Of a stretch of DNA of 64,000 nt, positions 53,889 through 61,997 are shown one piece after another (position 1 is the stretch's first letter; every line of letters starts with the position of its first letter). The notes under the pieces are model-generated. The model saw nothing but the letters and a program-made list of their open reading frames with translations. It was not told where the DNA came from and searched no databases. This DNA comes from Paraburkholderia dilworthii (GTDB lineage: Bacteria; Pseudomonadota; Gammaproteobacteria; Burkholderiales; Burkholderiaceae), in assembly GCF_000472525.1 (NCBI RefSeq), contig NZ_AWZT01000036.1, positions 1-64,000 on the forward strand. The letters run 5' to 3'. Position numbers and translations under genes: made by a program.

Positions 53889-54266
53889 ATGTCGGAATTG
53901 GGTTCGCTGTTCCGGCTGCGTTGGGTGCGCCTGTGCGAACTGGACGCGCTTCCTTCGACGGGCGCACAAGGATTCGATTTAAACCGACGCGGCGTTGACG
54001 ATCTCTTTGTCGTGCGCCGCGACGGGCTGCTGCGGGCATATTTGAATTCGTGCCCGCATTGGCCCGGCGCTTCGCTGCCGTGGCGAAAGCACGGCTATCT
54101 CGACCAGGGCGCGAACCACATTGTTTGTCACGGCCACGGAGCGATATTCACACTTGATGACGGCCTGTGCGTCGCCGGACCGTGCACGGGTCAACACCTG
54201 CAAGCGGTGCCCTTGAGACTCGAAGCAGACAGGCATCTCGGCGCGCTATGTCCCATGCCGCTTTGA
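53889..54266 (+). CDS. Rieske [2Fe-2S] ferredoxin-like protein
   Basis: A 125-residue protein. Rieske ligands C-x-H in YLNSCPHWPGASLPWR and C-x-x-H in HIVCHGHGAIFTLDDGLC are intact and spaced as usual. There is no membrane anchor. Known role: electron carrier for ring-hydroxylating or other oxygenases. No ring-hydroxylating oxygenase alpha subunit is encoded in the window, so the partner may be the upstream dioxygenase (for reactivation) or an enzyme elsewhere. Twelve bases after the dioxygenase gene. Confidence 0.88.
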   Translation: MSELGSLFRLRWVRLCELDALPSTGAQGFDLNRRGVDDLFVVRRDGLLRAYLNSCPHWPGASLPWRKHGYLDQGANHIVCHGHGAIFTLDDGLCVAGPCTGQHLQAVPLRLEADRHLGALCPMPL

Positions 54267-54394
54267 CGAAAATAGCGGCCATGCGCCGCGGCCTTCTGAC
54301 GGAACATAGCTGATTGCGCAATAGGAAGCGATCGGCTTCGACTTAAAACTTCGTACAACCAACTACAAGTCGTATAACTACAGGAGACATTGCA

Positions 54395-55294
54395 ATGAAA
54401 CGATACACGATTTACGGCGCCATCTGCGCCGCGGCGGGTCTTGCACAGAATTCTGCTTTCGCGCTCGAAAACGGTAGCAGCAGCTATCCGTCCGGAATCA
54501 TGACCGTCATGAGCGGCGTGCTTGGCGGCCCCGGAAACTATCTCTACAGCTACAACCGCTTCGAGGACATCACGTCGCTGCGCGACGGCGGCGGCAATAC
54601 CAGCCCGCCGGGCGCCAACGGCGGCGTACAGGCCCATGCGCTGCGAGCGGTGCACGTATTTGATACGCCGCCGATTTTCGGTGCCAACATTGCCGTGCAG
54701 GCTGCCCTTCCCTACGTCGACGGTACGCTGCATTTCCCGTCGTTTGGCATTTCCGGCGGCGGTCGCGGCTTCGGCGATCCGCTCTTTGGCGTACTACTTG
54801 GCTGGCAGTCGCCGCAGTATTTCCAGACGTTCGAGGTCGACGTGGTCGCGCCGACTGGCTCCTACGACAAGACCCGGCTGTTCAATCCCGGCACCAACGT
54901 CACGAGCCTGTATCTTGCATACGCGTTCACCTGGATGCCGGTGCGGCAGCTAGAACTGAGTTCCAAGATCAACCTGAACTACAGCAGCGTAAATTCGGCG
55001 ACGCACTATCAATCGGGCGTTCAGCTCACTGCTGACTACGGCGTCAACTATCACATCAACCAGACCTGGCTTGTCGGCCTCGGCGGATACCTGAATACGC
55101 AGCTCAACGACGACAAGATCAACGGGCAATCCGCATTCGGCGACGGACATCGCACCAACGAACTGACCTTCGGGCCGCAGGTAGGCTATGGAACGCAAAA
55201 GTGGGGGGCGATGCTGCACTGGCAACGTCATATCTATGCGCGCAATGCGGCTTACGGCAATGCGCTATGGCTAAACGCGTACTTCAAGTTCTAG
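54395..55294 (+). CDS. outer-membrane channel, phenol meta-pathway (MetA_deg/SphX) family
   Basis: A 299-residue protein with a signal peptide (MKRYTIYGAICAAAGLAQNS, cleavage after A-F-A near 24), strong AGGAG ribosome binding site and alternating aromatic beta-strand pattern ending in LWLNAYFKF with terminal Phe, as in outer-membrane barrels. Landmarks FGDPLFGVLLGWQSPQYFQT, VVAPTGSYDKTRLFNPGTN and LTADYGVNYHINQTW match the family of porin-like proteins encoded in aromatic degradation clusters. Probably a diffusion channel for the hydrophobic substrate. Its stop overlaps the convergent MFS gene by 4 bases. Confidence 0.88.
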   Translation: MKRYTIYGAICAAAGLAQNSAFALENGSSSYPSGIMTVMSGVLGGPGNYLYSYNRFEDITSLRDGGGNTSPPGANGGVQAHALRAVHVFDTPPIFGANIAVQAALPYVDGTLHFPSFGISGGGRGFGDPLFGVLLGWQSPQYFQTFEVDVVAPTGSYDKTRLFNPGTNVTSLYLAYAFTWMPVRQLELSSKINLNYSSVNSATHYQSGVQLTADYGVNYHINQTWLVGLGGYLNTQLNDDKINGQSAFGDGHRTNELTFGPQVGYGTQKWGAMLHWQRHIYARNAAYGNALWLNAYFKF

Positions 55295-56538
55295 CATCGA
55301 GGGCGGCGGGAAATGGCTGGCTTGTCGGGCGTTGCAATTGAATCGCCCGGCGCCGCTCTTCGCTTCAGAACGCGCGCAAAAGCAACGGCAAGTGCGAGCA
55401 CCCCGATCCCACAGCCGACGAATACATAGCGCATTGAAGCGTGACCGTCCCTCCAGGCGCCAATCGAAATCCCGAATGATTGCCCCAGAAACAGCACGCA
55501 CGAAAACAGTGAAACGGCCGTGCCGCTCGCCTGCGGGGCCATCTGTGCGGCGTGGTTCTGCAAGACGTTGTGAAGAGCGTAAAAGCCGAAGCCGGCGAGC
55601 GCACAGGCCGGCGCGCAGCACCACCAGCGCGGCGAGGCCGTGAGCGCGAGTAGCGATACGGCGAACAGCAGCCCGCCCGCGCGCGCTAGGTGTGCATCCT
55701 TGAAACGCCGTGTTACCCGCTTTGCACTCAAACTGAAAAGCAGCCCTCCCACACCGTAGCTGGACGCAATCAGGCCGGCCCGCGATAAGGGCAAACCGAA
55801 CGCCGAATTCAGATACGTCGGCATGAACGCCAATGCACAGTAGGCGAAACTTCCTTCGACGAACGTCGCAAGCAACACGAGCCGAACCCACCTTGCGCGC
55901 AGAATATCGCTTGTTTGACGGACGAATGTGAGTTGCCGCAGCGCCACCTTTCGTGCAGTGCACGGCGAGGCGCTTGCCGTCATCAGCGCGCCGAGCGCAA
56001 ACGCAGCGGCAATCGACAGGAACGGAGCTCGCCATCCCAGGGACGCGGCGAGCGCCGCGCCACCCCATTGCCCTGCGATCATGCCGAGCACGGTTGCGCC
56101 GAGCAGGCGCGCAAGCGCCTCCTGACGCTGCTCATTGGCCGTGTTATCGCCGATCCATGCCATCGTGAGCGGCACGATGCCGGCCGCTGCAGCGCCGGAA
56201 AAGAACCTCGCTGCAAGCAGTTGATCGAGGTTGTTCGCCAAGGCAGCAGCGACGTTGCCGAGCGCGCAAGCAAGAGCCGCGAGCGCGACCATGCGCGTCT
56301 TGCCGAGCCAATCGCCGAGTGGTCCGGAACAAAGCTGAAATACACCATAGGCAAGCGCGAACAGCGAGATGGTTTGCGGCGCGCGTTCGATAGGCATCGC
56401 GAACTGCGCCGCGAGAATGGCCAGCATCGAATCGCATAGACGCATCGACGCCATGCTCGCGAAGCAGCACAGACAGCAGCACAGAAAGAGCGGCCATTGC
56501 GCGCGGCGGATCATTGCCCGATTCGTATCCGACGGCAT
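55291..56538 (-). CDS. MFS transporter
   Basis: A 415-residue carrier if started at the ATG at 56538 (MPSDTNRAMIRRAQW); the ATG at 56514 is also possible. About 12 membrane helices; the inter-helix motif GPLGDWLGKTRMVALAALAC matches the MFS G-x-x-x-D-x-x-G-[RK] signature. A cysteine-rich first helix (PLFLCCCLCCFASMASM) is unusual. Most like drug/aromatic-acid efflux or uptake carriers. Last gene of a minus-strand unit SBP-FAH-thioesterase-MFS. Confidence 0.9.
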   Translation of the reverse strand: MPSDTNRAMIRRAQWPLFLCCCLCCFASMASMRLCDSMLAILAAQFAMPIERAPQTISLFALAYGVFQLCSGPLGDWLGKTRMVALAALACALGNVAAALANNLDQLLAARFFSGAAAAGIVPLTMAWIGDNTANEQRQEALARLLGATVLGMIAGQWGGAALAASLGWRAPFLSIAAAFALGALMTASASPCTARKVALRQLTFVRQTSDILRARWVRLVLLATFVEGSFAYCALAFMPTYLNSAFGLPLSRAGLIASSYGVGGLLFSLSAKRVTRRFKDAHLARAGGLLFAVSLLALTASPRWWCCAPACALAGFGFYALHNVLQNHAAQMAPQASGTAVSLFSCVLFLGQSFGISIGAWRDGHASMRYVFVGCGIGVLALAVAFARVLKRRAAPGDSIATPDKPAISRRPRC

Positions 56539-56589
56539 CCGGCTTCTCGAACGGTAAGGTGGCTGCCTGGCAAATGCCGCTGCTCGCAC

Positions 56590-57066
56590 TCAGCCGCGCA
56601 CGTCGAACACCGCGAACGGCGCAGTGGCGCTGGCAACACGCCGGGCGCAGGTCGCGTCGTAAAGATCGGCCTCGACAAACGACACGCGGCCGCCGAGACG
56701 CTTGACCCGCGCATCGGCGATAAACTGGCCGACATACCCCGGCTCGATCATGTCGACGTTGAGGCTGATGGTCGCGCATGTGCGCCCCTGCGGGAGTTTC
56801 GAAAGCAGTGCGAGAGCCATCGCGAAGTCGAGCATCGAAGCCAGCGTGCCGCCCGATACCACGCCGTTGCCCTGCACCGAATGCTCGGGCGCGGTGAAGC
56901 CGATCGACAGCGAATCCGCGTTGCCTATCAATAAGGTCGCGCCAAGCGAGATCAACGCAGGATTCATGTGAAGCGCGACATTGCGCGCTTGCGTCGACAG
57001 AAGGTCGTGCAGCAACGCACGGTCGGGATTGTCGCGAGCTACCGTCGTTGCGCTTATTTCAGCCAT
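56590..57066 (-). CDS. PaaI-type hotdog thioesterase
   Basis: A 158-residue hotdog-fold protein: SVQGNGVVSGGTLASMLDFA, with the helix that carries the catalytic acidic residue, and CATISLNVDMIEPGYVGQFI on the central strand. C-terminal VEADLYDATCARRVASATAP. Family members hydrolyse aryl- or acyl-CoA thioesters, in some pathways releasing CoA from dead-end intermediates. It is 3 bases after the FAH-family gene and 51 bases before the MFS gene. Confidence 0.87.
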   Translation of the reverse strand: MAEISATTVARDNPDRALLHDLLSTQARNVALHMNPALISLGATLLIGNADSLSIGFTAPEHSVQGNGVVSGGTLASMLDFAMALALLSKLPQGRTCATISLNVDMIEPGYVGQFIADARVKRLGGRVSFVEADLYDATCARRVASATAPFAVFDVRG

Positions 57067-57069
57067 AGC

Positions 57070-58065
57070 TCAGCCACGTTGTTGTGCGATGCAGATTTGC
57101 CGCTGACGGCCCAGTCCTTCGATTTCGGCTTCCATTACGTCGCCGTCGCACAGAAAGCGGTTGTAGTGCGTGCCGTTGCCGGCCGGCGAGCCGGTACAGA
57201 TCACGTCGCCGGGCAACAGGCGCGAATAGCGCGAGATGTATTCGATTTGCCGTTCGATGCCGAACAGCATGTCGGCGGTCGTTTCGTCCTGCATGATCTG
57301 CCCGGAGACCGTCAGCCGCATCTTCAGGCGATGGGGATCCGGCACAAACGCCTTCGGCACCAGGTATGGCCCAAGCGGCAGAAAACCAGGCTGCCCCTTT
57401 GAGCGCAACCAGTCGGTGCCAAGCATCTTGTAGTCGGTGCGAGGAATCAGATCGCGCGCCGAGATGTCGTTGACAATCGCATAACCCGCTACATGGTCGA
57501 GCGCCCGTTCGCGTGGAATCTGGTAGCCGCCGCGACCGATTACAACGGCCAGCTCCAGTTCCCAATCCGGCTTGTTTGTGGTGCCCGGCAGCACTAGCGG
57601 ATCGAAGGCGCCGGAGACAGCGGAAACCGGTTTGGTAAATGCATAGGGCTCGCCGCTCACAAGCCGCTCGTCCATCATCGCTTCGGCCCAGCGCCGCAGT
57701 GCGGCCTCGTCGAGTCCTTCGGGGCCCACCTTCGCATCGACGGTGAGATCGACGACGTGCTTGCGATAATTTGCGCCGGTGCAAAAAATCTGGCGCGGCA
57801 GATCGATGGCCGGATGCGTGCGCAGTTCGGCAAGCGCATGCCATTGACCGTAGTTTTCTGCGACCTTCTCTGCGAGACGGGCCAGCGCCGGCTCATTCGT
57901 CGACCAGTCCTCCAGCAGCGCTAGCACGGTGGTCGCCTGCAACATTTCAGACTCGCGATGAGCCGCCGCCAGTCCGGCGAGCGAGGCCACGCGATCATTC
58001 ATGACAAGGCCGACAAAGCGGGCACCGTCGCCCGCCGAAAATGTTCCCAGCGCATATCGCTTCAC
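57070..58065 (-). CDS. FAH-family hydrolase, second copy in the island
   Basis: A 331-residue protein. The start is taken as the GTG at 58065, which overlaps the preceding TGA by 4 bases (GTGA) and follows GGAGAAG; the upstream ATG at 58083 lies within the preceding gene. Metal-binding motif WELELAVVIGRGGYQIPRER and Asp in IVNDISARDL are intact. C-terminal LLPGDVICTGSPAGNGTHYN is typical. Only distantly similar to the copy at 51.7 kb, so the two probably act on different steps. Confidence 0.9.
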   Translation of the reverse strand: MKRYALGTFSAGDGARFVGLVMNDRVASLAGLAAAHRESEMLQATTVLALLEDWSTNEPALARLAEKVAENYGQWHALAELRTHPAIDLPRQIFCTGANYRKHVVDLTVDAKVGPEGLDEAALRRWAEAMMDERLVSGEPYAFTKPVSAVSGAFDPLVLPGTTNKPDWELELAVVIGRGGYQIPRERALDHVAGYAIVNDISARDLIPRTDYKMLGTDWLRSKGQPGFLPLGPYLVPKAFVPDPHRLKMRLTVSGQIMQDETTADMLFGIERQIEYISRYSRLLPGDVICTGSPAGNGTHYNRFLCDGDVMEAEIEGLGRQRQICIAQQRG

Positions 58066-58946
58066 CTTGCTTCTCCGGTGCATTTGCCAATCATCGAATC
58101 GTCGACGATGGTGGAATAGTCATTGTCCGCGCCAACCAGACCGAGCGCCCGCCGATGGGCGACGAGTAGCGCGACGCCCGCCCGGCTCGGATGCAGCGAG
58201 TCTGGATTGAGCGCAATCATCGCGTCGGCCGCCGCTGCGGGTAAGCCGGCGGCGAGCACAGCCGGCCTGGCAAGTTCACCGTTCTCGCCGACGCGACGGC
58301 GAGCTTGCTCCAGCGTTCGCAGCCATGTCGCGACCTTCGGGCTCGCCTTGCTGCCGGTTCGTACCACGACGCCCTGGCCGGGAAAATCGGGATAGCTGTC
58401 CTGCACGCTCGCGATACGCGTCAAGCCCGATGCCGCCGCCATCGAATCGAATGGCGGCCCTAACAAGGTCGCGTCGCCCTGCCCGGCCATGAGCGCATCG
58501 AAACGCTCCTTGACGCCGCCCGCAGGCGTCAAGCGGACCGCGCCGGGTTCGATGCCCGTTTCAATGATCGTTTCAATGCCCGCCTCGCGCAGCATCGCTC
58601 TCAGCGCAACCACGAAACCGTTCCCGGTCGCATCGACCAGCAGGTTGGTGCCGCGCAGGTCGCTCAACTTGCGCCATTGCGGCTGCGCGACCAGCGTCAG
58701 CGGCGTGGTTCGCTCAATCTGCGCGACCACGCGAAAGTCGCGCTGCCCCTCGCGGCCATTCCATCCGATCACGTTGTCCATCGACGTCACGACCGCGTCC
58801 ACATCGCCGGCCACGAGCGCGTCGAACTGCTCATCGGACGAACGGTTGCGCGTGGCCTCGACTGTCATTGCCTGTTCCTCCTGACGCGCGACGATGGCCA
58901 GCAGCGGCGGCACGAACCACATCACGCGAATCTTTTCTGTCTCCAT
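58062..58946 (-). CDS. NMT1/solute-binding-like protein lacking a signal peptide
   Basis: A 294-residue periplasmic-binding-protein fold: DALVAGDVDAVVTSMDNVIG, then LSDLRGTNLLVDATGNGFVV, then RFDALMAGQGDATLLGPPFD, as in ABC binding proteins of the NMT1/SsuA group. It starts with a hydrophilic METEKIRVMWFVPP and has no Sec, Tat or lipoprotein signal. No ABC permease or ATPase genes are near. It is first in the minus-strand unit, divergent from the cupin gene, and overlaps the FAH gene by 4 bases. A cytoplasmic ligand sensor or enzyme, or a mis-annotated start after a lost signal, are all possible. Confidence 0.72.
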   Translation of the reverse strand: METEKIRVMWFVPPLLAIVARQEEQAMTVEATRNRSSDEQFDALVAGDVDAVVTSMDNVIGWNGREGQRDFRVVAQIERTTPLTLVAQPQWRKLSDLRGTNLLVDATGNGFVVALRAMLREAGIETIIETGIEPGAVRLTPAGGVKERFDALMAGQGDATLLGPPFDSMAAASGLTRIASVQDSYPDFPGQGVVVRTGSKASPKVATWLRTLEQARRRVGENGELARPAVLAAGLPAAAADAMIALNPDSLHPSRAGVALLVAHRRALGLVGADNDYSTIVDDSMIGKCTGEAR

Positions 58947-59054
58947 GAATTCAGGCCGTTGTTGTTTGAGTGCCTACATTACAAGACGGACCGTTCACCT
59001 TTGTCAAGGCGATCTTGAGCCATATTCCCTGATCATGGCTAAGTCTTTTCCCTA

Positions 59055-59083
59055 TTGACAGTTCATTCCACCTACTTAACGAT
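59055..59083 (+). promoter_or_regulatory. candidate promoter for the cupin-BKACE unit
   Basis: Perfect -35 TTGACA (59055-59060), 17-base spacer, -10 AACGAT (59078-59083). The last base of the -10 is the first base of the operator arm. Confidence 0.55.
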
Positions 59084-59103
59084 ACGATACGATCCGACTC
59101 GTT
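59083..59103. promoter_or_regulatory. operator in the second divergent promoter region
   Basis: Left arm TACGATACG (59083-59091) is perfect; right arm CGACTCGTT matches 6 of 9; 3-base spacer ATC. An overlapping extra ACGAT repeat precedes it (59079-59083). It lies 12 bases before the cupin start codon. Confidence 0.7.
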
Positions 59104-59115
59104 AATGGAAAGGAA

Positions 59116-59682
59116 ATGGAGACTCTGGTAACTCATCGCGACCCGCAGCAATTTGGCACCGACGACTGTCGCCCAGTCCGCCGAATCGTCACGGGCACCA
59201 ATGCGCAAGGCAGATCCTGCGTCGTTTCAGACGGCCCCACATTGAACAGGACCAATCGCCCCGGATTGCCGCTTGCGCAAGTCGTCTGGGCGACCGGCGA
59301 GGCGCGCGCGACCGGCGACGAACCGGCGCCGCCCGGCCATGCGTTTGGTTTTCATTCGAAAGGCGGCTCGCTGCTGCGCATCGTCGATTTCCCGCCCGAT
59401 GAGAACTACGACGAAGCGCAACTGAAGCAATTCCTCGACGACAGCGGCGTGCGGGACAAGTCCGGCGCGCGGCATTTCTGGTTTCACAAAACCGAATCGC
59501 TCGATTACGCAATCGTGCTCGACGGCGAAATCTGGGCGCTGCTCGACGAAGGCGAAACACTGATGCGCGCTGGCGACGTGCTGATCCAGCGCGCGACCAA
59601 CCATAGCTGGGCAAACCGCTCGGGCAAGCCGTGCCGGATGGCCTTCGTGCTGCTCGACCTCGTTGAAGGAGAACCGCTGTGA
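59116..59682 (+). CDS. cupin-domain protein
   Basis: A 188-residue single cupin. The start ATG at 59116 follows GGAAAGGAA. The barrel core lies at about residues 115-185: HFWFHKTESLDYAIVLDGEI, then GETLMRAGDVLIQRATNHSW with the second cupin motif. H-K-T-E at the first motif, with His and Glu, could bind a metal. Similar small cupins occur in aromatic catabolic clusters as isomerases or dioxygenase-like enzymes, but activity is unassigned. First gene of a plus-strand unit; stop overlaps the next start by 4 bases. Confidence 0.8.
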   Translation: METLVTHRDPQQFGTDDCRPVRRIVTGTNAQGRSCVVSDGPTLNRTNRPGLPLAQVVWATGEARATGDEPAPPGHAFGFHSKGGSLLRIVDFPPDENYDEAQLKQFLDDSGVRDKSGARHFWFHKTESLDYAIVLDGEIWALLDEGETLMRAGDVLIQRATNHSWANRSGKPCRMAFVLLDLVEGEPL

Positions 59683-60608
59683 GCAAGGCGATCATCACCT
59701 GCGCCGTGACGGGCGGCGCGCATACGCCGTCGATGTCGCGATTTCTGCCGGTCACCCCGGAGGAGATCGCCACAGCGTCGATTGAGGCCGTCGAGGCCGG
59801 CGCCTCGATCATTCATCTGCACGCGCGCGATCCCGACGATGGCCGACCCTGCGGCGACCCCGAGATCTTTCGGCGCTTCGTGTCGACCATCAAGTCGGCG
59901 ACCAACGCGATCATCAATATCTCGACGGGCGGCGGTGGCCCCAATATGCCCATCGAGGAACGCACGGCCGCCGGCCGCGCGCTAAAACCCGAGATGTGCT
60001 CGCTCAACATGGGCTCGCTCAATCTGGTGCTATCAGAGATGGCCGAGCGCGAGCGTGAATGGCGCTACGACTGGGAAGTGCCCTTTCTCAAGGGCACGCG
60101 CGGGCTCATCTTCAGGAATACTTATGACGACATCGAATGGACTCTGGAGCACGTCGGTAAAGCCGGCGGCACCCGTTTCGAGTTTGAGTGCTACGACGTC
60201 GGCCATCTGTACACGTTGCAGCACTTCCTCGAAAAGGGGCTCGTGAAGCCGCCGCTTTTTGTGCAGACCGTGTTCGGCCTGCGCGGCGCAATGGGCGCGC
60301 ATGCGGAAGACCTGCTGCATCAGAAGCGTACCGCCGACCGGCTGTTCGGCAACGATTATCACTGGTCGGTGCTGGCGGCAGGCAAGCATCAGATGCCGGT
60401 TGCGACGATGGCGAGCCTGATGGGCGGCAATGTGCGGGTCGGGTTGGAAGACAGCCTGTACATCAACCGCGGCGAGCTTGCGCAAAGCAACGCGGATCAG
60501 GTCGGCAAGATTCGCCGGATTCTCGGCGAGCTCGGCATCGAGATCGCCTCGCCCGACGAAGCGCGAAGCATGCTCGATCTGAAGGGCGGCGACCAGGTCG
60601 CCTTCTAG
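59679..60608 (+). CDS. beta-keto acid cleavage enzyme (BKACE family)
   Basis: A 309-residue TIM-barrel enzyme starting with GTG at 59679 (GTGA overlap with the cupin stop). Family signatures: the metal/substrate motif SIIHLHARDPDDGRPCGDPE, INISTGGGGPNMPIEER, RFEFECYDVGHLYTLQHFL, and the C-terminal GGNVRVGLEDSLYINRGELA. Known reaction: cleavage of a beta-keto acid with acetyl-CoA to give a CoA-ester and acetoacetate. Members differ in substrate. It may carry out the last steps of the pathway, feeding acetyl-CoA-level metabolism. Confidence 0.93.
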   Translation: MSKAIITCAVTGGAHTPSMSRFLPVTPEEIATASIEAVEAGASIIHLHARDPDDGRPCGDPEIFRRFVSTIKSATNAIINISTGGGGPNMPIEERTAAGRALKPEMCSLNMGSLNLVLSEMAEREREWRYDWEVPFLKGTRGLIFRNTYDDIEWTLEHVGKAGGTRFEFECYDVGHLYTLQHFLEKGLVKPPLFVQTVFGLRGAMGAHAEDLLHQKRTADRLFGNDYHWSVLAAGKHQMPVATMASLMGGNVRVGLEDSLYINRGELAQSNADQVGKIRRILGELGIEIASPDEARSMLDLKGGDQVAF

Positions 60609-60755
60609 CGGTGCCGGGTATCGATCGGGCGAGCTCGCCGCGATGCAAGCGGCGGTGAGCCAGCAGGAGGCGATCGAGGTCTGTTGATGGCTGGCGAGCG
60701 CATTGCGCCGACGCGCCGCGTCACGCGCACGAATTCTAGACATATTGGAGACGAC

Positions 60756-61997
60756 ATGATGCAGATTCCCCCTGGAGCCCGGTTCGCGCGTGTTGCCGGC
60801 AGCCGGCATGGTTGGCTGCTGATGGCGAGCTGCTGGCTGGCATCGACCGGTGCAGTACTGATCGCCCCTGTCCTTCCGCAGATGCGCCACGATTTCGCCG
60901 GCATTCCGAACGCCGATGTGCTGACGTTGATCGTGCTGGTGATCCCCGCGTTGATGATCGCGCTGTTCAGCCCGCTCGTGGGATCGCTAGTCGACGCGTT
61001 TGGGCGCAAACGTCTTTATATGATCGCGGTCGCGATTTATGCGGTTGCTGGCGTGCTACCGTTCTGGCTGAAAAATCTTTACGCGATCGTCCTCTCACGC
61101 GCGGTGATCGGGCTTGCGGAGGCCGCGATCGTCACGGTCGCCACTGCGCTGGTAGCAAACTATTTCGCCGGCGTGCAGCGACAGAAGTGGCTGACGATGC
61201 AACACGCTTCGTCGTCTGTGGTGGCCGCGCTGATGTTTTCGGTTGGCGGCGGACTCGGCAGCCTGGCGGCGGGCTGGCGCGCGCCGTTCCTCGTCTACGG
61301 ATGCGCGGTCCTGTTTCTGCCGTTTATCGCCGCGCTGATCTGGGAGCCCGAGGAAACCGATGTGGCCCCGGAACCGTTGCGGGAAATGCCTTTTCCGTGG
61401 CGCGCAATCGGCCCTCTGTGCGTGCTGATTCTGTTCGCGTCGGTGATGTTCTTCGTGGTGCCCGTGCAGATCAGCTTTCTGTTGAGCGCACGCGGGGTCA
61501 CAGCACCGGCCGTGCTCGGTTTTGGCGGCGCAATCGCCAACGCCGGCATTCCAGTGGGTTCGTTCGTCTTTCACCGGTGCGCGCGATGGCCGATCAACCG
61601 GCTTCTGGTAGCCGCCTTCGCACTGCTCGCGTCAGGCTTTTTTATCATCGCATCGTCCACAGGCGTCAACGCGACAATTGCGGGCGCCTCTATCGCCGCA
61701 GCCGGCGGCGGGATGGCACTTCCGCTTCTTGGGACGTGGACCCTCGCACGTGTGCCGTTTGAGCAAAGCGGCCGCGCGACCGGCGGGTACATGGGATCCT
61801 TCTTCCTCGGCAATTTCCTGAGCCCGCTCGTCGTCGAGTCAATTGGCAGGTTCTCCGGTGGACTCATCCAGACGGTCGCGTGGATGGCAGTCGTATGCGC
61901 GGGAGCGGCGTTCGCAATCCTGGTCCTGACGCTTGCGAAGCGTGGGCCCAGGGAATCCGTTCACGCAGCACAGGCAAACCGGGTCTCGCTCGGTTGA
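60756..61997 (+). CDS. MFS transporter
   Basis: A 413-residue inner-membrane carrier. The start is at the ATG at 60756 (or the adjacent ATG at 60759) after GGAG; the frame is open 24 codons further upstream. About 12 helices (GWLLMASCWLASTGAVLIAP first) with the MFS loop signature LVGSLVDAFGRKRLYMIAVA. Likely imports the island's substrate. It lies 147 bases after the BKACE gene on the same strand. Confidence 0.9.
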   Translation: MMQIPPGARFARVAGSRHGWLLMASCWLASTGAVLIAPVLPQMRHDFAGIPNADVLTLIVLVIPALMIALFSPLVGSLVDAFGRKRLYMIAVAIYAVAGVLPFWLKNLYAIVLSRAVIGLAEAAIVTVATALVANYFAGVQRQKWLTMQHASSSVVAALMFSVGGGLGSLAAGWRAPFLVYGCAVLFLPFIAALIWEPEETDVAPEPLREMPFPWRAIGPLCVLILFASVMFFVVPVQISFLLSARGVTAPAVLGFGGAIANAGIPVGSFVFHRCARWPINRLLVAAFALLASGFFIIASSTGVNATIAGASIAAAGGGMALPLLGTWTLARVPFEQSGRATGGYMGSFFLGNFLSPLVVESIGRFSGGLIQTVAWMAVVCAGAAFAILVLTLAKRGPRESVHAAQANRVSLG

